Source: an uncultured Clostridia bacterium
GTDB taxonomy: Bacteria > Bacillota > Clostridia > Lachnospirales > Lachnospiraceae
Assembly: GCA_947385955.1 (NCBI GenBank)
Contig: CANDNA010000020.1
Location: forward strand, 1 to 63,489
Direction: 5' to 3'
DNA length: 63,489 nt
Both the position numbers and the translations under genes were made by a program. Below, piece after piece: positions 27,175 through 35,696 of this stretch. Under the pieces are notes generated by a model, which worked only from the letters and a program-made list of their open reading frames with translations, did not search any database and was not told the origin of the DNA. How positions within the stretch are numbered: the first letter of the stretch is position 1; each line of letters starts with the position of its first letter.

Positions 27175-28605
27175 ATGGACAAAATCAAGGCGATTCAAAA
27201 ACTGTGTGAAGAAAAGAAAATCCGGATGATTGATTTTAAAATGACGGATATTGACGGACGGTGGCGGCATATTACCATTCCGGTGGAACGGTTTGGTGAA
27301 AGTACGTTTACGTATGGCATCGGGTTTGACGGTTCCAATTACGGATATGCGCCCATCGAAAAGAGTGATATGGTATTTTTGCCGGATCCGGATACTGCTT
27401 ATGTGGATCCTTTTGCCGAAACACCCACGCTGACCATGTGCGGTAATGTATGTACCATCGGAAAAGGAGAAAACAAACCTTTTGACCAGTATCCGAAAAA
27501 TGTAAGTCTGAGAGCTGTGGAATATATGAAGGAACAGGGGATTGCGGACCGGATGGTAATCGGGCCGGAGTTTGAGTTTTATCTGTTTGACAGCGCCCGT
27601 TATGAGGTGACGCCTCAGCAGTGCGGATATCGGATTGATACCCGGCAGGCAGACTGGAACTGCAGCCTGGATGCACCGGGTAACAATGGTTATGAGGTGC
27701 CCTATAAAGGCGGTTATCATGTGGCGGCTCCCCAGGATGTGGGGTATGATCTGCGCAGCAGGATGTGTATGATGATGGAGGACTGGGGCATTCAGGTCAA
27801 ATACCATCATCATGAGGTGGGCGGACCGGGCCAGATGGAAATTGAAGTGGAACTGGCGGATATGCCTGCTATGGCAGACAACACCATGATTATTAAGTAT
27901 ATTATTAAAAATATGGCGGCAAGAGAAGGACGGACGGCTACGTTTCTGCCGAAACCCATTTATCAGGAAGCAGGCAGCGGCATGCATGTACATATGCTGC
28001 TTCTCAAAGACGGCAAACCGTTGTTTTATGATGAAAACGGCTATTCGGGACTGAGCAGGACTGCCCATTATTTTATCGGCGGCCTGTTGAAACATATTGG
28101 ATCGCTGTGTGCTTTTACCAATCCCTCTACCAATTCTTTCAAACGTCTGGTACCGGGTTATGAGGCGCCGGTGACCATCGGATATGCCACTTCTAACCGC
28201 AGTGCCGTTATCCGGATTCCGGCTTATGCCAAGTCTCCGGAAACAAAGCGTTTCGAGCTGCGCAACCCGGATGCCACAGCCAACCCTTATTATGCCTATG
28301 CCGCTATTTTGATGGCAGGGCTGGACGGCATTGCTCAGAAGATTGATCCGGCAGAAAACGGCTGGGGGCCTTACGACTTTAATCTGTATACCCTGTCAGA
28401 GGAGGAGCAGAAAAAGATCAAAGGACTGCCAAAGTCACTGGGAGAGGCATTGGATGCCCTGGAGGCTGACCACGCATATCTGACAAGGGGAGGCGTATTC
28501 CCGCAACGGCTGATTGATGTGTGGGTGGCGCGGAAACGGGCTGAGCTGAAAAAGCTGGAGCAGATTCCCAATCCGGCGGAGTTTAAGATGTATTATGATT
28601 TATAA
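27175..28605 (+). CDS. glnA: Type I glutamine synthetase
   Basis: This 476-aa protein makes glutamine from glutamate, ammonia and ATP. N-terminal beta-grasp domain (about 15-100, DIDGRWRHITIPVERFG), then the catalytic barrel with the GPEFEFYLFD, HHHEVGGPGQMEIE, GSGMHVHMLL and NPSTNSFKRLVPGYEAP signatures. At Tyr405, in FNLYTL, it has the residue position that is adenylylated in E. coli-type enzymes, and the following insertion is also of that kind. It therefore looks like the I-beta form rather than the short Bacillus form. No adenylyltransferase gene is visible in the window. GGAGCAGGG precedes the start weakly. The 5' leader is about 110 bases if the weak TATAAT at 27050 is its -10 box. Confidence 0.93.
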   Translation: MDKIKAIQKLCEEKKIRMIDFKMTDIDGRWRHITIPVERFGESTFTYGIGFDGSNYGYAPIEKSDMVFLPDPDTAYVDPFAETPTLTMCGNVCTIGKGENKPFDQYPKNVSLRAVEYMKEQGIADRMVIGPEFEFYLFDSARYEVTPQQCGYRIDTRQADWNCSLDAPGNNGYEVPYKGGYHVAAPQDVGYDLRSRMCMMMEDWGIQVKYHHHEVGGPGQMEIEVELADMPAMADNTMIIKYIIKNMAAREGRTATFLPKPIYQEAGSGMHVHMLLLKDGKPLFYDENGYSGLSRTAHYFIGGLLKHIGSLCAFTNPSTNSFKRLVPGYEAPVTIGYATSNRSAVIRIPAYAKSPETKRFELRNPDATANPYYAYAAILMAGLDGIAQKIDPAENGWGPYDFNLYTLSEEEQKKIKGLPKSLGEALDALEADHAYLTRGGVFPQRLIDVWVARKRAELKKLEQIPNPAEFKMYYDL

Positions 28606-28640
28606 GTGATATTCCTGGAAAAAATTTCCGGACAAGCGGT

Positions 28641-28667
28641 TAAGACTTTGTCTGCTGCTGCCGATAA
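28641..28667 (+). promoter_or_regulatory. Sigma-28 (SigD) type promoter of the flagellin gene
   Basis: GCCGATAA (28660-28667) is a perfect sigma-28 -10 element. At the required 11 bases upstream lies TAAGACTT, 5 of 8 matches to the -35 consensus TAAAGTTT. The next gene is flagellin, the classic sigma-28 target. The element overlaps the left arm of the glnA terminator. Confidence 0.75.
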
Positions 28668-28713
28668 AACCAATAAGGTTAGGTCTGCAGCAACGGACAA
28701 AGTCTGTTTTTTT
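28643..28713 (+). terminator. Terminator after glnA
   Basis: AGACTTTGTC (28643-28652) pairs with GACAAAGTCT (28696-28705), helped by an inner TGCTGC/GCAGCA pair, and is followed by GTTTTTTT. A flagellin transcript starting near 28675 would lack the left arm and so would not terminate here. Confidence 0.8.
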
Positions 28714-28757
28714 GGATACCGGAGTTTCGGCTTCAGTTCGGGCAGGAGGATGAATAT

Positions 28758-31700
28758 ATGATAATCAGTCATAATCTGGCAGCAATGAATGCGCAGAGAG
28801 AATATCGGATTACCACAGACAAAAAAGCCAAACGTGCAGAACGGCTTTCGTCAGGTTTTAAAATTAACAGAGCGGCAGACGATGCGGCCGGACTCTGCAT
28901 CTCTGAGAAAATGCGTCATCAGATCCGGGGATTGGATCAGGGACTGGACAATATTAAAGAGGGTGTGGGATACTGCCAGGTTGCGGACGGTGCATTGCAC
29001 GAAGTGCATGATATGCTCCAGAGGATGAATGAATTGTCCATCCAGGCTGCCAATGGAACCAATTCGTCCACCGACCGGGAGGATATCGACCGTGAGATCC
29101 AGCATCTGAAAACAGAGATGGACCGTATCTGTGATACCACCAAATATAATGAGGAATATCTGTTTAAAGGCAAGGAGGAACCGGATACATACCATGCGGT
29201 GTATGACTTACGGTTTTCCGGATACGCGGATGATATCTACATTTATAATGAATCTTATGATGCTGATACGGGAGCCGCCACATATGGGGGGATCGCTTAC
29301 CAGGGAAAGCGCTATGCCTGGTCCTCCATCAGTCCCGGTATGTATAATGCTGCCACGGGGATGTTCCAGCCGGGCAACTATACCTTAAAGACAGAGGACG
29401 GCACCTGCTTTAAGCTGGCCTGTGAGGCAGGCAGCAAACCGCCTCAGGTGACCAGGGAATTTGGGGCTAACGCAGGATATCAGGGGATCTGGATAAACGA
29501 TGAGTTAATTACATGGGAACATGTAAAGACTGCGTCCGGCCGCCCGCTGACAAAAGATGATATTGCAAATGAGCCATATTATGTAAACTATCATGGATTT
29601 ACGGTATCTTTCACGCCTGAGATGGGGGATGAGTTTTTTGATGTGGTACAAAAGGTTTCAGGTACCAGATGGAAAAATACCTACAGAGTACCCACAGAAC
29701 AGGAAGCTCTGGCTGCAGATTTCGGCAATACCTATGTTGCTTTTGTGGACAATGATGAAGTAAAGGCTTTTATAGAGAAAAAGGCCGATTTCCCGTCAGG
29801 GGAATATACGGTCTGTGCAGGAGATGGTACCAATGGGACATTTGACGGAATCTGGCTGGAGAAAAACGGTACCGTGATTGCAGGCTCCCAGAAGTCCTGG
29901 GCTGATATGGGGATTGTGAACTGGGGCGATCAGAGCAAAGATATCTGGGAGGATAAGACTTACGAATATTCCTATGGGGTGAATGCAGACACAGAAATGC
30001 ACTTTTCGTGGCAGATGCTCAATGAAACCAGTAAAGACTCTGTGATTGATGCGCTGCATGGTGTGAAGCTGACCGGGCTGCAGTCGGCAAGTGTTGACAA
30101 TCATGCGGCACTGACGGTGGACAGCAATACCTATGCCAGTGTATTGAACGGAACGATTACAAGGGATTCTCTTTCGCTTACGCTGGAAGAGGAATATGGA
30201 CTTGGCAGGGACTATACACAGGACAAAGATACTTTTGGAAGTGCGGGACTTGTGTTTGACGGAAAGCAGTTTACGGTGGGATACACCAATACGCTGGACG
30301 GCAATACAACGACAAAAAATTACAGGTATACAGAGGCGGACACCAACCAGCTGGTTGCCGGGATTCAAAAGAAGATTACAGACGGCATGAACGACTATCT
30401 GAAGGTAGTGGCAGCGCGTTACCGGGCAGGGGCTGCAAAGCCCAATGATACCAACTTAACCAGCCTGATTTCCCCGGGCAGTATCACCGGCGGCGGAGGA
30501 AGCACTTATTTTGAAAATGTGGTAACGCTTGACCCTTCTGATCCTGACCTGAAATCCACATTACATATGAACAGGGAAACCGCGTATGCAGGCGCTTCTA
30601 TTGATTTTGGAGGGCTGGGGACCAATTTTCAACTGGCCGATCTGATCGGGATGGGATTTGATTCCACCTGTCAGACCTGCAGCAACCATTACAGCATTCA
30701 GTTTGTTACCAGAGAGATTATCGATCCCACCTGGCAGGAAACCGAGATCAACAGTAAAAAATATGGGTATTATTCTGAGCAGCAGGGACAAAACTATACT
30801 CTGTATATCAATATGGACTCAATGATTGCGAACAATGTGAGCGATGGTGTGGAATTTGCCAATACACTGTTGGGAATCATTGACGCGGCCGACTATGATT
30901 TTCATTACAGCCAATATGCTGCCTATGGGAATGATTCCAAGCTGTATGTGTTTGACGAACGGCCCAATTATGTGGAAAACGGTGTTTCCACAGCGACCCG
31001 TGCTTCGTTTTCCCCGTATGCATATGGACTGAATACGATGACAGAGCTTGATTTCACGCTCTTTGATGAAACCAATTCCGGCGAAGCGGTGAGTATGAAG
31101 TTTGAGTATGATTACGGCAGCCTGTTCAGTCCGGATAAGCTGAAAATAGATTATATCCAGAGTGCGGATGGTGAATATATTTATGATGCTGCTTCGGGCA
31201 AGTACGAAATATATGATCCGGCGAATCCGGCACATGCAGGTCTGGACAGGTATAAGATTCAGAATGTTTCGCTGGATACCCAGGGCAAGCCTCTGGAACA
31301 GTATCTGGACGAATATATACGGGACACGATTCTGGGGGATGTGGCAAAGGCTTCTCAGATAGACCTGGTCAGCGAATCTGCAAAATATCGTATTGCGGGG
31401 GATGCCAACGAAAACAAGGCTATGGTTACACTGGCCAATACACCACAGCAGATCATACCCCAGCGGAAGGGTGAAACTATTGTGGACGGCCTGCGGATCC
31501 AGTGCAGCGCCAATAGCAGGGACTATATCTATATTCCGAGACAGAAGCTGTCAGTGAACCGCATGGGATTGCGGAAACTGAATGTGAAAACGGAAGGGCA
31601 GGCGTATAAAGCCATTGCCATGCTGGATACAGCGCTGAAAAAAGTGAGCGATATCAGAAGTAAATTCGGTGCATACCAGAACCGTCTGGAACATACGGCT

Positions 31701-31877
31701 AATAATGTGGCGAATATTGCGGAAAATACCACGGCAGCAGAATCCAGAATCAGAGATACGGATGTTGCCAGGGAAATGGTGGCATTTTCCATATTGAATA
31801 TTCTGTCACAGACGGGAGAAGCCATGATGAGCCAGGCCAATATGAGCAAACAGGGTGTGCTGGCTTTGCTGCAATGA
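28758..31877 (+). CDS. Very large flagellin
   Basis: 1039 aa against about 270-550 for most flagellins. The N-terminal D0/D1 region (about 1-140: MIISHNLAAMNAQREY, ERLSSGFKINRAADDAAGL) and the C-terminal D1/D0 region (last 100 residues, ending MSQANMSKQGVLALLQ) are typical and intact. Between them lie about 800 residues of beta-rich, Tyr/Asp/Gly-rich sequence, which would form the exposed outer domain. I see no HExxH, so it is not a flagellinolysin-type protease. GCAGGAGGATGAAT lies before the start. Its stop overlaps an ATG by ATGA, and an SDR gene follows at once. Expression probably depends on sigma-28. Confidence 0.93.
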   Translation: MIISHNLAAMNAQREYRITTDKKAKRAERLSSGFKINRAADDAAGLCISEKMRHQIRGLDQGLDNIKEGVGYCQVADGALHEVHDMLQRMNELSIQAANGTNSSTDREDIDREIQHLKTEMDRICDTTKYNEEYLFKGKEEPDTYHAVYDLRFSGYADDIYIYNESYDADTGAATYGGIAYQGKRYAWSSISPGMYNAATGMFQPGNYTLKTEDGTCFKLACEAGSKPPQVTREFGANAGYQGIWINDELITWEHVKTASGRPLTKDDIANEPYYVNYHGFTVSFTPEMGDEFFDVVQKVSGTRWKNTYRVPTEQEALAADFGNTYVAFVDNDEVKAFIEKKADFPSGEYTVCAGDGTNGTFDGIWLEKNGTVIAGSQKSWADMGIVNWGDQSKDIWEDKTYEYSYGVNADTEMHFSWQMLNETSKDSVIDALHGVKLTGLQSASVDNHAALTVDSNTYASVLNGTITRDSLSLTLEEEYGLGRDYTQDKDTFGSAGLVFDGKQFTVGYTNTLDGNTTTKNYRYTEADTNQLVAGIQKKITDGMNDYLKVVAARYRAGAAKPNDTNLTSLISPGSITGGGGSTYFENVVTLDPSDPDLKSTLHMNRETAYAGASIDFGGLGTNFQLADLIGMGFDSTCQTCSNHYSIQFVTREIIDPTWQETEINSKKYGYYSEQQGQNYTLYINMDSMIANNVSDGVEFANTLLGIIDAADYDFHYSQYAAYGNDSKLYVFDERPNYVENGVSTATRASFSPYAYGLNTMTELDFTLFDETNSGEAVSMKFEYDYGSLFSPDKLKIDYIQSADGEYIYDAASGKYEIYDPANPAHAGLDRYKIQNVSLDTQGKPLEQYLDEYIRDTILGDVAKASQIDLVSESAKYRIAGDANENKAMVTLANTPQQIIPQRKGETIVDGLRIQCSANSRDYIYIPRQKLSVNRMGLRKLNVKTEGQAYKAIAMLDTALKKVSDIRSKFGAYQNRLEHTANNVANIAENTTAAESRIRDTDVAREMVAFSILNILSQTGEAMMSQANMSKQGVLALLQ

Positions 31878-31891
31878 CAGGAGGGAACAGG

Positions 31892-32692
31892 ATGGGATTT
31901 TTAACAGGTAAAACAGCAATTATCACCGGAGGAGGACGGGCAGTGCTGCAGAGCGGTTCCTGCGGGTCCATTGGATATGGCATAGCCACGGCCTATGCAA
32001 AGGAAGGGGCCAATCTGGTTCTGACCGGACGCAATATCAGGAAACTGGAAGAGGCAAAGGAAGAGCTGGAGCGGCTGTATCAGATTCGTGTGCTGTCCGT
32101 GGGAGCGGATGTAAAGGCAGGAGCCGACAATGAAGGTGTGGTGGATGAAGTGGTCCGCCAGACGCTGGAAGCCTTTGGGAGGATCGATGTGCTGATTAAT
32201 GTGGCACAGGCTTCTGCATCCGGCGTTCCTTTGGCAGAGCATACCAGCGGGCAGTTTGATCTGGCCCTGTATTCCGGGTTATATGCCACCTTCTATTACA
32301 TGAAAGCATGTTATCCGTATCTGGCAGAAACAAAAGGCGCCGTGATTAATTTTGCTTCCGGCGCCGGGCTGTTCGGGAATTTCGGACAGTGTGCCTATGC
32401 GGCTGCCAAGGAGGGGATACGGGGCCTGTCCAGAGTGGCGGCTACAGAGTGGGCCAAAGACGGTATCAATGTAAATGTGATCTGCCCTCTGGCGTGGACG
32501 GCCCAGTTGGAGAATTTTGAGCGGGAATATCCGGAAGCCTTTCAGGCCAATGTGAAGATGCCGCCGGCAGGACACTTCGGGGATGTGGAAGCAGAGATTG
32601 GACGGGTCTGTGTACAGCTTGCTTCTCCTGATTTCAAATATATGACCGGGGAAACGCTTACGCTGGAAGGCGGTATGGGACTGCGCCCCTGA
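31892..32692 (+). CDS. Short-chain dehydrogenase/reductase
   Basis: 266 aa, an NAD(P)-dependent oxidoreductase of the SDR family. The nucleotide-binding turn is unusual. After TGGGRAV there is an insertion before GSIGYGIA, so the normal TGxxxGxG is stretched by several residues, a pattern seen in enoyl-ACP reductase-like SDRs. The catalytic residues are present: Ser in NFASGAGLFG, and Tyr169-x3-Lys173 in CAYAAAKEG. The usual NNAG is replaced by NVAQA. The substrate cannot be told. AGGAGG stands 7 bases before ATG 31892. The gene starts 14 bases after the flagellin stop and may be co-transcribed with it. Confidence 0.88.
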   Translation: MGFLTGKTAIITGGGRAVLQSGSCGSIGYGIATAYAKEGANLVLTGRNIRKLEEAKEELERLYQIRVLSVGADVKAGADNEGVVDEVVRQTLEAFGRIDVLINVAQASASGVPLAEHTSGQFDLALYSGLYATFYYMKACYPYLAETKGAVINFASGAGLFGNFGQCAYAAAKEGIRGLSRVAATEWAKDGINVNVICPLAWTAQLENFEREYPEAFQANVKMPPAGHFGDVEAEIGRVCVQLASPDFKYMTGETLTLEGGMGLRP

Positions 32693-32759
32693 TGCCGCAA
32701 TCCGTGCCTGTACGGAGTCTGCCATGCTGTCCGATGGTCCGAGGGGATTTGGGAAACGA

Positions 32760-32788
32760 TTGCCATATGGATGAAAAGGTGTTACAAT
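32760..32788 (+). promoter_or_regulatory. Promoter of the FprA gene
   Basis: TTGCCA (32760-32765) and TACAAT (32783-32788) are 17 bases apart, about 55 bases before the flavoprotein start. Confidence 0.6.
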
Positions 32789-32843
32789 ACAGTCTGTATC
32801 GGAGAAACGCAGGCAAAACAGCGAATCAAAGGAGAAAGATTTT

Positions 32844-34004
32844 ATGGAGCATGTAACAGAGAGTATTATCAATATAGGCGTGAATGACAGGTCAGTGACT
32901 TTGTTTGAAGGCCAGTATGCTGTGCAGCATGGTATGGCATACAATTCTTATGTGATTCTGGATGAAAAAACAGCCGTAATGGATACTGTGGACGGACGGG
33001 TGACGGATAACTGGATGTCAGGGCTGGAACTGGCGCTGAATGGCCGGACCGTGGATTATCTGGTGGTACAGCATATGGAACCGGATCATTCCGGCAGTGT
33101 ACAGGAGCTGGCGGATAGATTCCCTCAGATGAAAATTGTGGCCAGCGCTTCTGCATTTCAGATGATGAAACAGTTTTTTGAAATGGACCTGGAAGGCAGG
33201 ATGCTGGTGGTAAAAGAAGGCGATACCCTGGAACTGGGTACCCATACCCTGCAGTTTTATACCGCGCCTATGGTACATTGGCCGGAGGTGATTGTAACCT
33301 ACGAGAAAACAGAGCGGATCGTATTCAGTGCAGACGGTTTCGGAAAATTCGGTACAAGGGATGCGGCTGAGGACTGGACCTGTGAGGCCAGACGGTATTA
33401 TATTAATATCTGTGGTAAATATGGGCCGCAGGTACAGGCGCTTCTGAAAAAACTTGCCACGCTGGATGTTTCTGTGATCTGTCCGCTGCATGGACCGGTA
33501 TTGACGGAAAACCTGGCATATTATATCGGCAAGTATGATGTGTGGAGCCGTTACGAACCGGAAGATAAGGGGATATTGATTGCTTTTGCATCCGTATACG
33601 GACATACCAGAGAAGCGGCCATGAAACTGAAGGAGATTCTGGAGACAAAGAGCAGAGTGAAGGTGGAAGTCTGCGACCTTTGCCGGGAAGATCCGCATGA
33701 GGCGATTGAAAATGCTTTCCGGTATGACCGGATGGTACTGGCGGCAATTTCTTATGATGCCGGCGTATTCCCGGCAATGGACGATTTTCTGCGTCATCTG
33801 AAAGGAAAGAATTTTCAGAAAAGGACTGTGGCCCTTATTGAAAACGGTTCCTGGGGGCCTACAGCGGGTAAAGCAATGAAAGCATTGCTGGAAGAAATGA
33901 AAGAAATCACCATTCTGGACCCGATGATTACCATCAGGTCGGCAATCAAACCGGAAACGGTAACACAACTGGAAGAACTGGCGGATACTTTGCTGAAACA
34001 CTGA
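32844..34004 (+). CDS. FprA-type flavodiiron protein
   Basis: This 386-aa cytoplasmic protein reduces O2 to water (or NO to N2O), protecting anaerobes from oxygen. The metallo-beta-lactamase-like diiron domain (1-245) has the ligand run His-Met-Glu-Pro-Asp-His within VVQHMEPDHSGS, then APMVHWPEV and FSADGFGKFG, and CPLHGP. The flavodoxin domain (about 250-385) starts with ILIAFASVYGHTREAA, the FMN phosphate loop. There is no extra rubredoxin domain. It has its own promoter and stands alone. Confidence 0.93.
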   Translation: MEHVTESIINIGVNDRSVTLFEGQYAVQHGMAYNSYVILDEKTAVMDTVDGRVTDNWMSGLELALNGRTVDYLVVQHMEPDHSGSVQELADRFPQMKIVASASAFQMMKQFFEMDLEGRMLVVKEGDTLELGTHTLQFYTAPMVHWPEVIVTYEKTERIVFSADGFGKFGTRDAAEDWTCEARRYYINICGKYGPQVQALLKKLATLDVSVICPLHGPVLTENLAYYIGKYDVWSRYEPEDKGILIAFASVYGHTREAAMKLKEILETKSRVKVEVCDLCREDPHEAIENAFRYDRMVLAAISYDAGVFPAMDDFLRHLKGKNFQKRTVALIENGSWGPTAGKAMKALLEEMKEITILDPMITIRSAIKPETVTQLEELADTLLKH

Positions 34005-34071
34005 GCTGGCAGCCGTCCGAAACGTAAATGCTTTATGACTTCTGTTTCGGACGGCTTTTTCTGCGTTCTGC

Positions 34072-34626
34072 TTACAGGGCAAAGTTGCAGATACCCAGAA
34101 GGATCAGCATAATGGCAGACAGCAGATCGGCGCAGCGGTTGGAAAGGCGCAGGTGGGAAGTATTGCCCAGATGATTGCCCGAACATAAAAGCACGGCGGA
34201 GGTCAGGAACGTAAGCAGGGCGGCCGGCAGCAATACGATGCCTGACATACTGGCGCCGATGCCGATGCCGATGTTGTTAAAAGAAAGCGCAGCGCCCACC
34301 AGCAGAGTTTCTTTTAACGAGAGGGTTATGTGAAGGCTTTCGGAATGCAGACTGTGCCGGGAAGCAGTCAGAGATTTATACAGATAATAAAGGCCCAGGC
34401 CAAATAAAATGATGCTGCCTGCATAGGCGGATGCGAAATCGGGCAGGAAGGAGAGCAGTCTGCGGCCCAGAAGCAGAGAAAGCAAAGTACCTGCAAAGGA
34501 GATCAGGCTGATCAGGAGATTTTGCAGAACAGTGACATGTATTTTCCGGATGCCATAGGACATACCCACCAGAAAGGCGTCAATATTTACGGAGAAGGCA
34601 AAAATCAGGGAAGAAACGAAAGACAT
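34072..34626 (-). CDS. ytaF: YtaF/MntP-like membrane protein
   Basis: 184 aa, about six membrane helices in two related halves. SVNIDAFLVGMSYGIRKI near the start and LSFNNIGIGIGASMSG in the second half match the YtaF sporulation protein group, related to MntP manganese exporters. It may transport a divalent cation or act in the spore membrane. GGGAG lies 8 bases before ATG 34626; an upstream in-frame ATG at 34650 has no site. The gene is divergent from the YitT-family gene. Confidence 0.8.
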   Translation of the reverse strand: MSFVSSLIFAFSVNIDAFLVGMSYGIRKIHVTVLQNLLISLISFAGTLLSLLLGRRLLSFLPDFASAYAGSIILFGLGLYYLYKSLTASRHSLHSESLHITLSLKETLLVGAALSFNNIGIGIGASMSGIVLLPAALLTFLTSAVLLCSGNHLGNTSHLRLSNRCADLLSAIMLILLGICNFAL

Positions 34627-34737
34627 GAATTCACTCCCGAAAAAGTTCATTTTTTGTCAATTTACTAACTATCATATTCAAAATTCGGGATGAGGTTCGA
34701 CAGCGGCACATAGATGTTTATGGAGGTTTGACATATT

Positions 34738-35652
34738 ATGAGTATGGAAGAGGATATGGAAAAAATAAAAGACCGGCAGTTTGTCCTGGGACAGGGAAAG
34801 CTGCTGCTGGGAGGGGTTGCCGGCGTTTTGCTCTATGCAATCGGTATGAATCTGTTTATTGTCCCGGTAGGGCTGTACAGCGGGGGACTGATGGGATTTT
34901 GCCAGTTGATCCGTACTGTACTGACCAGGTATCTTCACCTGTCTTTTGGCGGGCTGGATATTTCCGGTATTATTTATTATCTTTTAAATGTACCGCTTTT
35001 TATTACGGCAATCAAGAAAATAGGAAAAACCTTTTTTGTAAAAACGATGGTCTGTGTAACGGCAATGACGCTGTTTCTTTCGGTGATTCCCATTCCGTCC
35101 AGTCCGATTATGGGCGAGGATGTGCTGGCATCCTGTCTGATCGGCGGCATTATATGCGGGGCAGGCATCGGTATCCCGCTGCGGATGGGATGCTCCGGCG
35201 GCGGGATGGATATTCTGGGCCTGGCGCTGATTAAATGGAAAAAGGATTTCAGTGTGGGGAAACTGAATCTGATGGTAAATGCGGTGCTGTATGGTATCTG
35301 CCTGTTTTTGTTTGATGTACCGACTGTAATTTATTCTTTGATTTATGCTTCTGTCAATTCCACAGCAGTGGACCGGCTGCATTCTCAGAATATCAATGTG
35401 GAAGTAAAAGTGGTGACCAATGAACAGAATGAAGAAATGGAAGCGGAAATCATGCGGGAAATGGAGCGGGGACTGACTAAGTGGAACGCAAAAGGAGCCT
35501 ATACAGAGGAAGGTAAGCAGATTCTTTATATCCTGCTGTCCAAGTATGAACTGGCACATCTGCGCTATATTATCCGAAAATATGACCCCCATGCATTCAT
35601 TGTAGTGAATGAGGGGGTCCATATCGGCGGGAACTTCCTGAAAAAGCTGTAA
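34738..35652 (+). CDS. YitT family membrane protein
   Basis: 304 aa. Five or six membrane helices (about 20-215) with the PVGLYSGGLMGFCQLI and GIPLRMGCSGGGMDILGL signatures of the YitT (DUF161) family. A C-terminal cytoplasmic DUF2179 domain follows (about 220-300), ending KYDPHAFIVVNEGVHIGG. Function of the family is not well known. GGAGG lies 11 bases before ATG 34738; a second ATG two codons on is possible. Confidence 0.88.
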   Translation: MSMEEDMEKIKDRQFVLGQGKLLLGGVAGVLLYAIGMNLFIVPVGLYSGGLMGFCQLIRTVLTRYLHLSFGGLDISGIIYYLLNVPLFITAIKKIGKTFFVKTMVCVTAMTLFLSVIPIPSSPIMGEDVLASCLIGGIICGAGIGIPLRMGCSGGGMDILGLALIKWKKDFSVGKLNLMVNAVLYGICLFLFDVPTVIYSLIYASVNSTAVDRLHSQNINVEVKVVTNEQNEEMEAEIMREMERGLTKWNAKGAYTEEGKQILYILLSKYELAHLRYIIRKYDPHAFIVVNEGVHIGGNFLKKL

Positions 35653-35696
35653 AACCGGCAACAGGACTGACTGCCTGATCAAACCGAAAATACGGA

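Noticed and set aside
27016-28095. N-terminal extension of the minus-strand papain-like gene to 620 aa
   Set aside because: This part is antisense to glutamine synthetase and reads as low-quality His/Phe-rich sequence; the real protein begins with the membrane helix near 27015.
28758-31877. Flagellinolysin-type protease domain in the large flagellin
   Set aside because: No HExxH motif is present anywhere in the inserted region.
33018-34082. 354-codon open frame on the minus strand
   Set aside because: Antisense to the flavodiiron protein gene; composition typical of a shadow frame.
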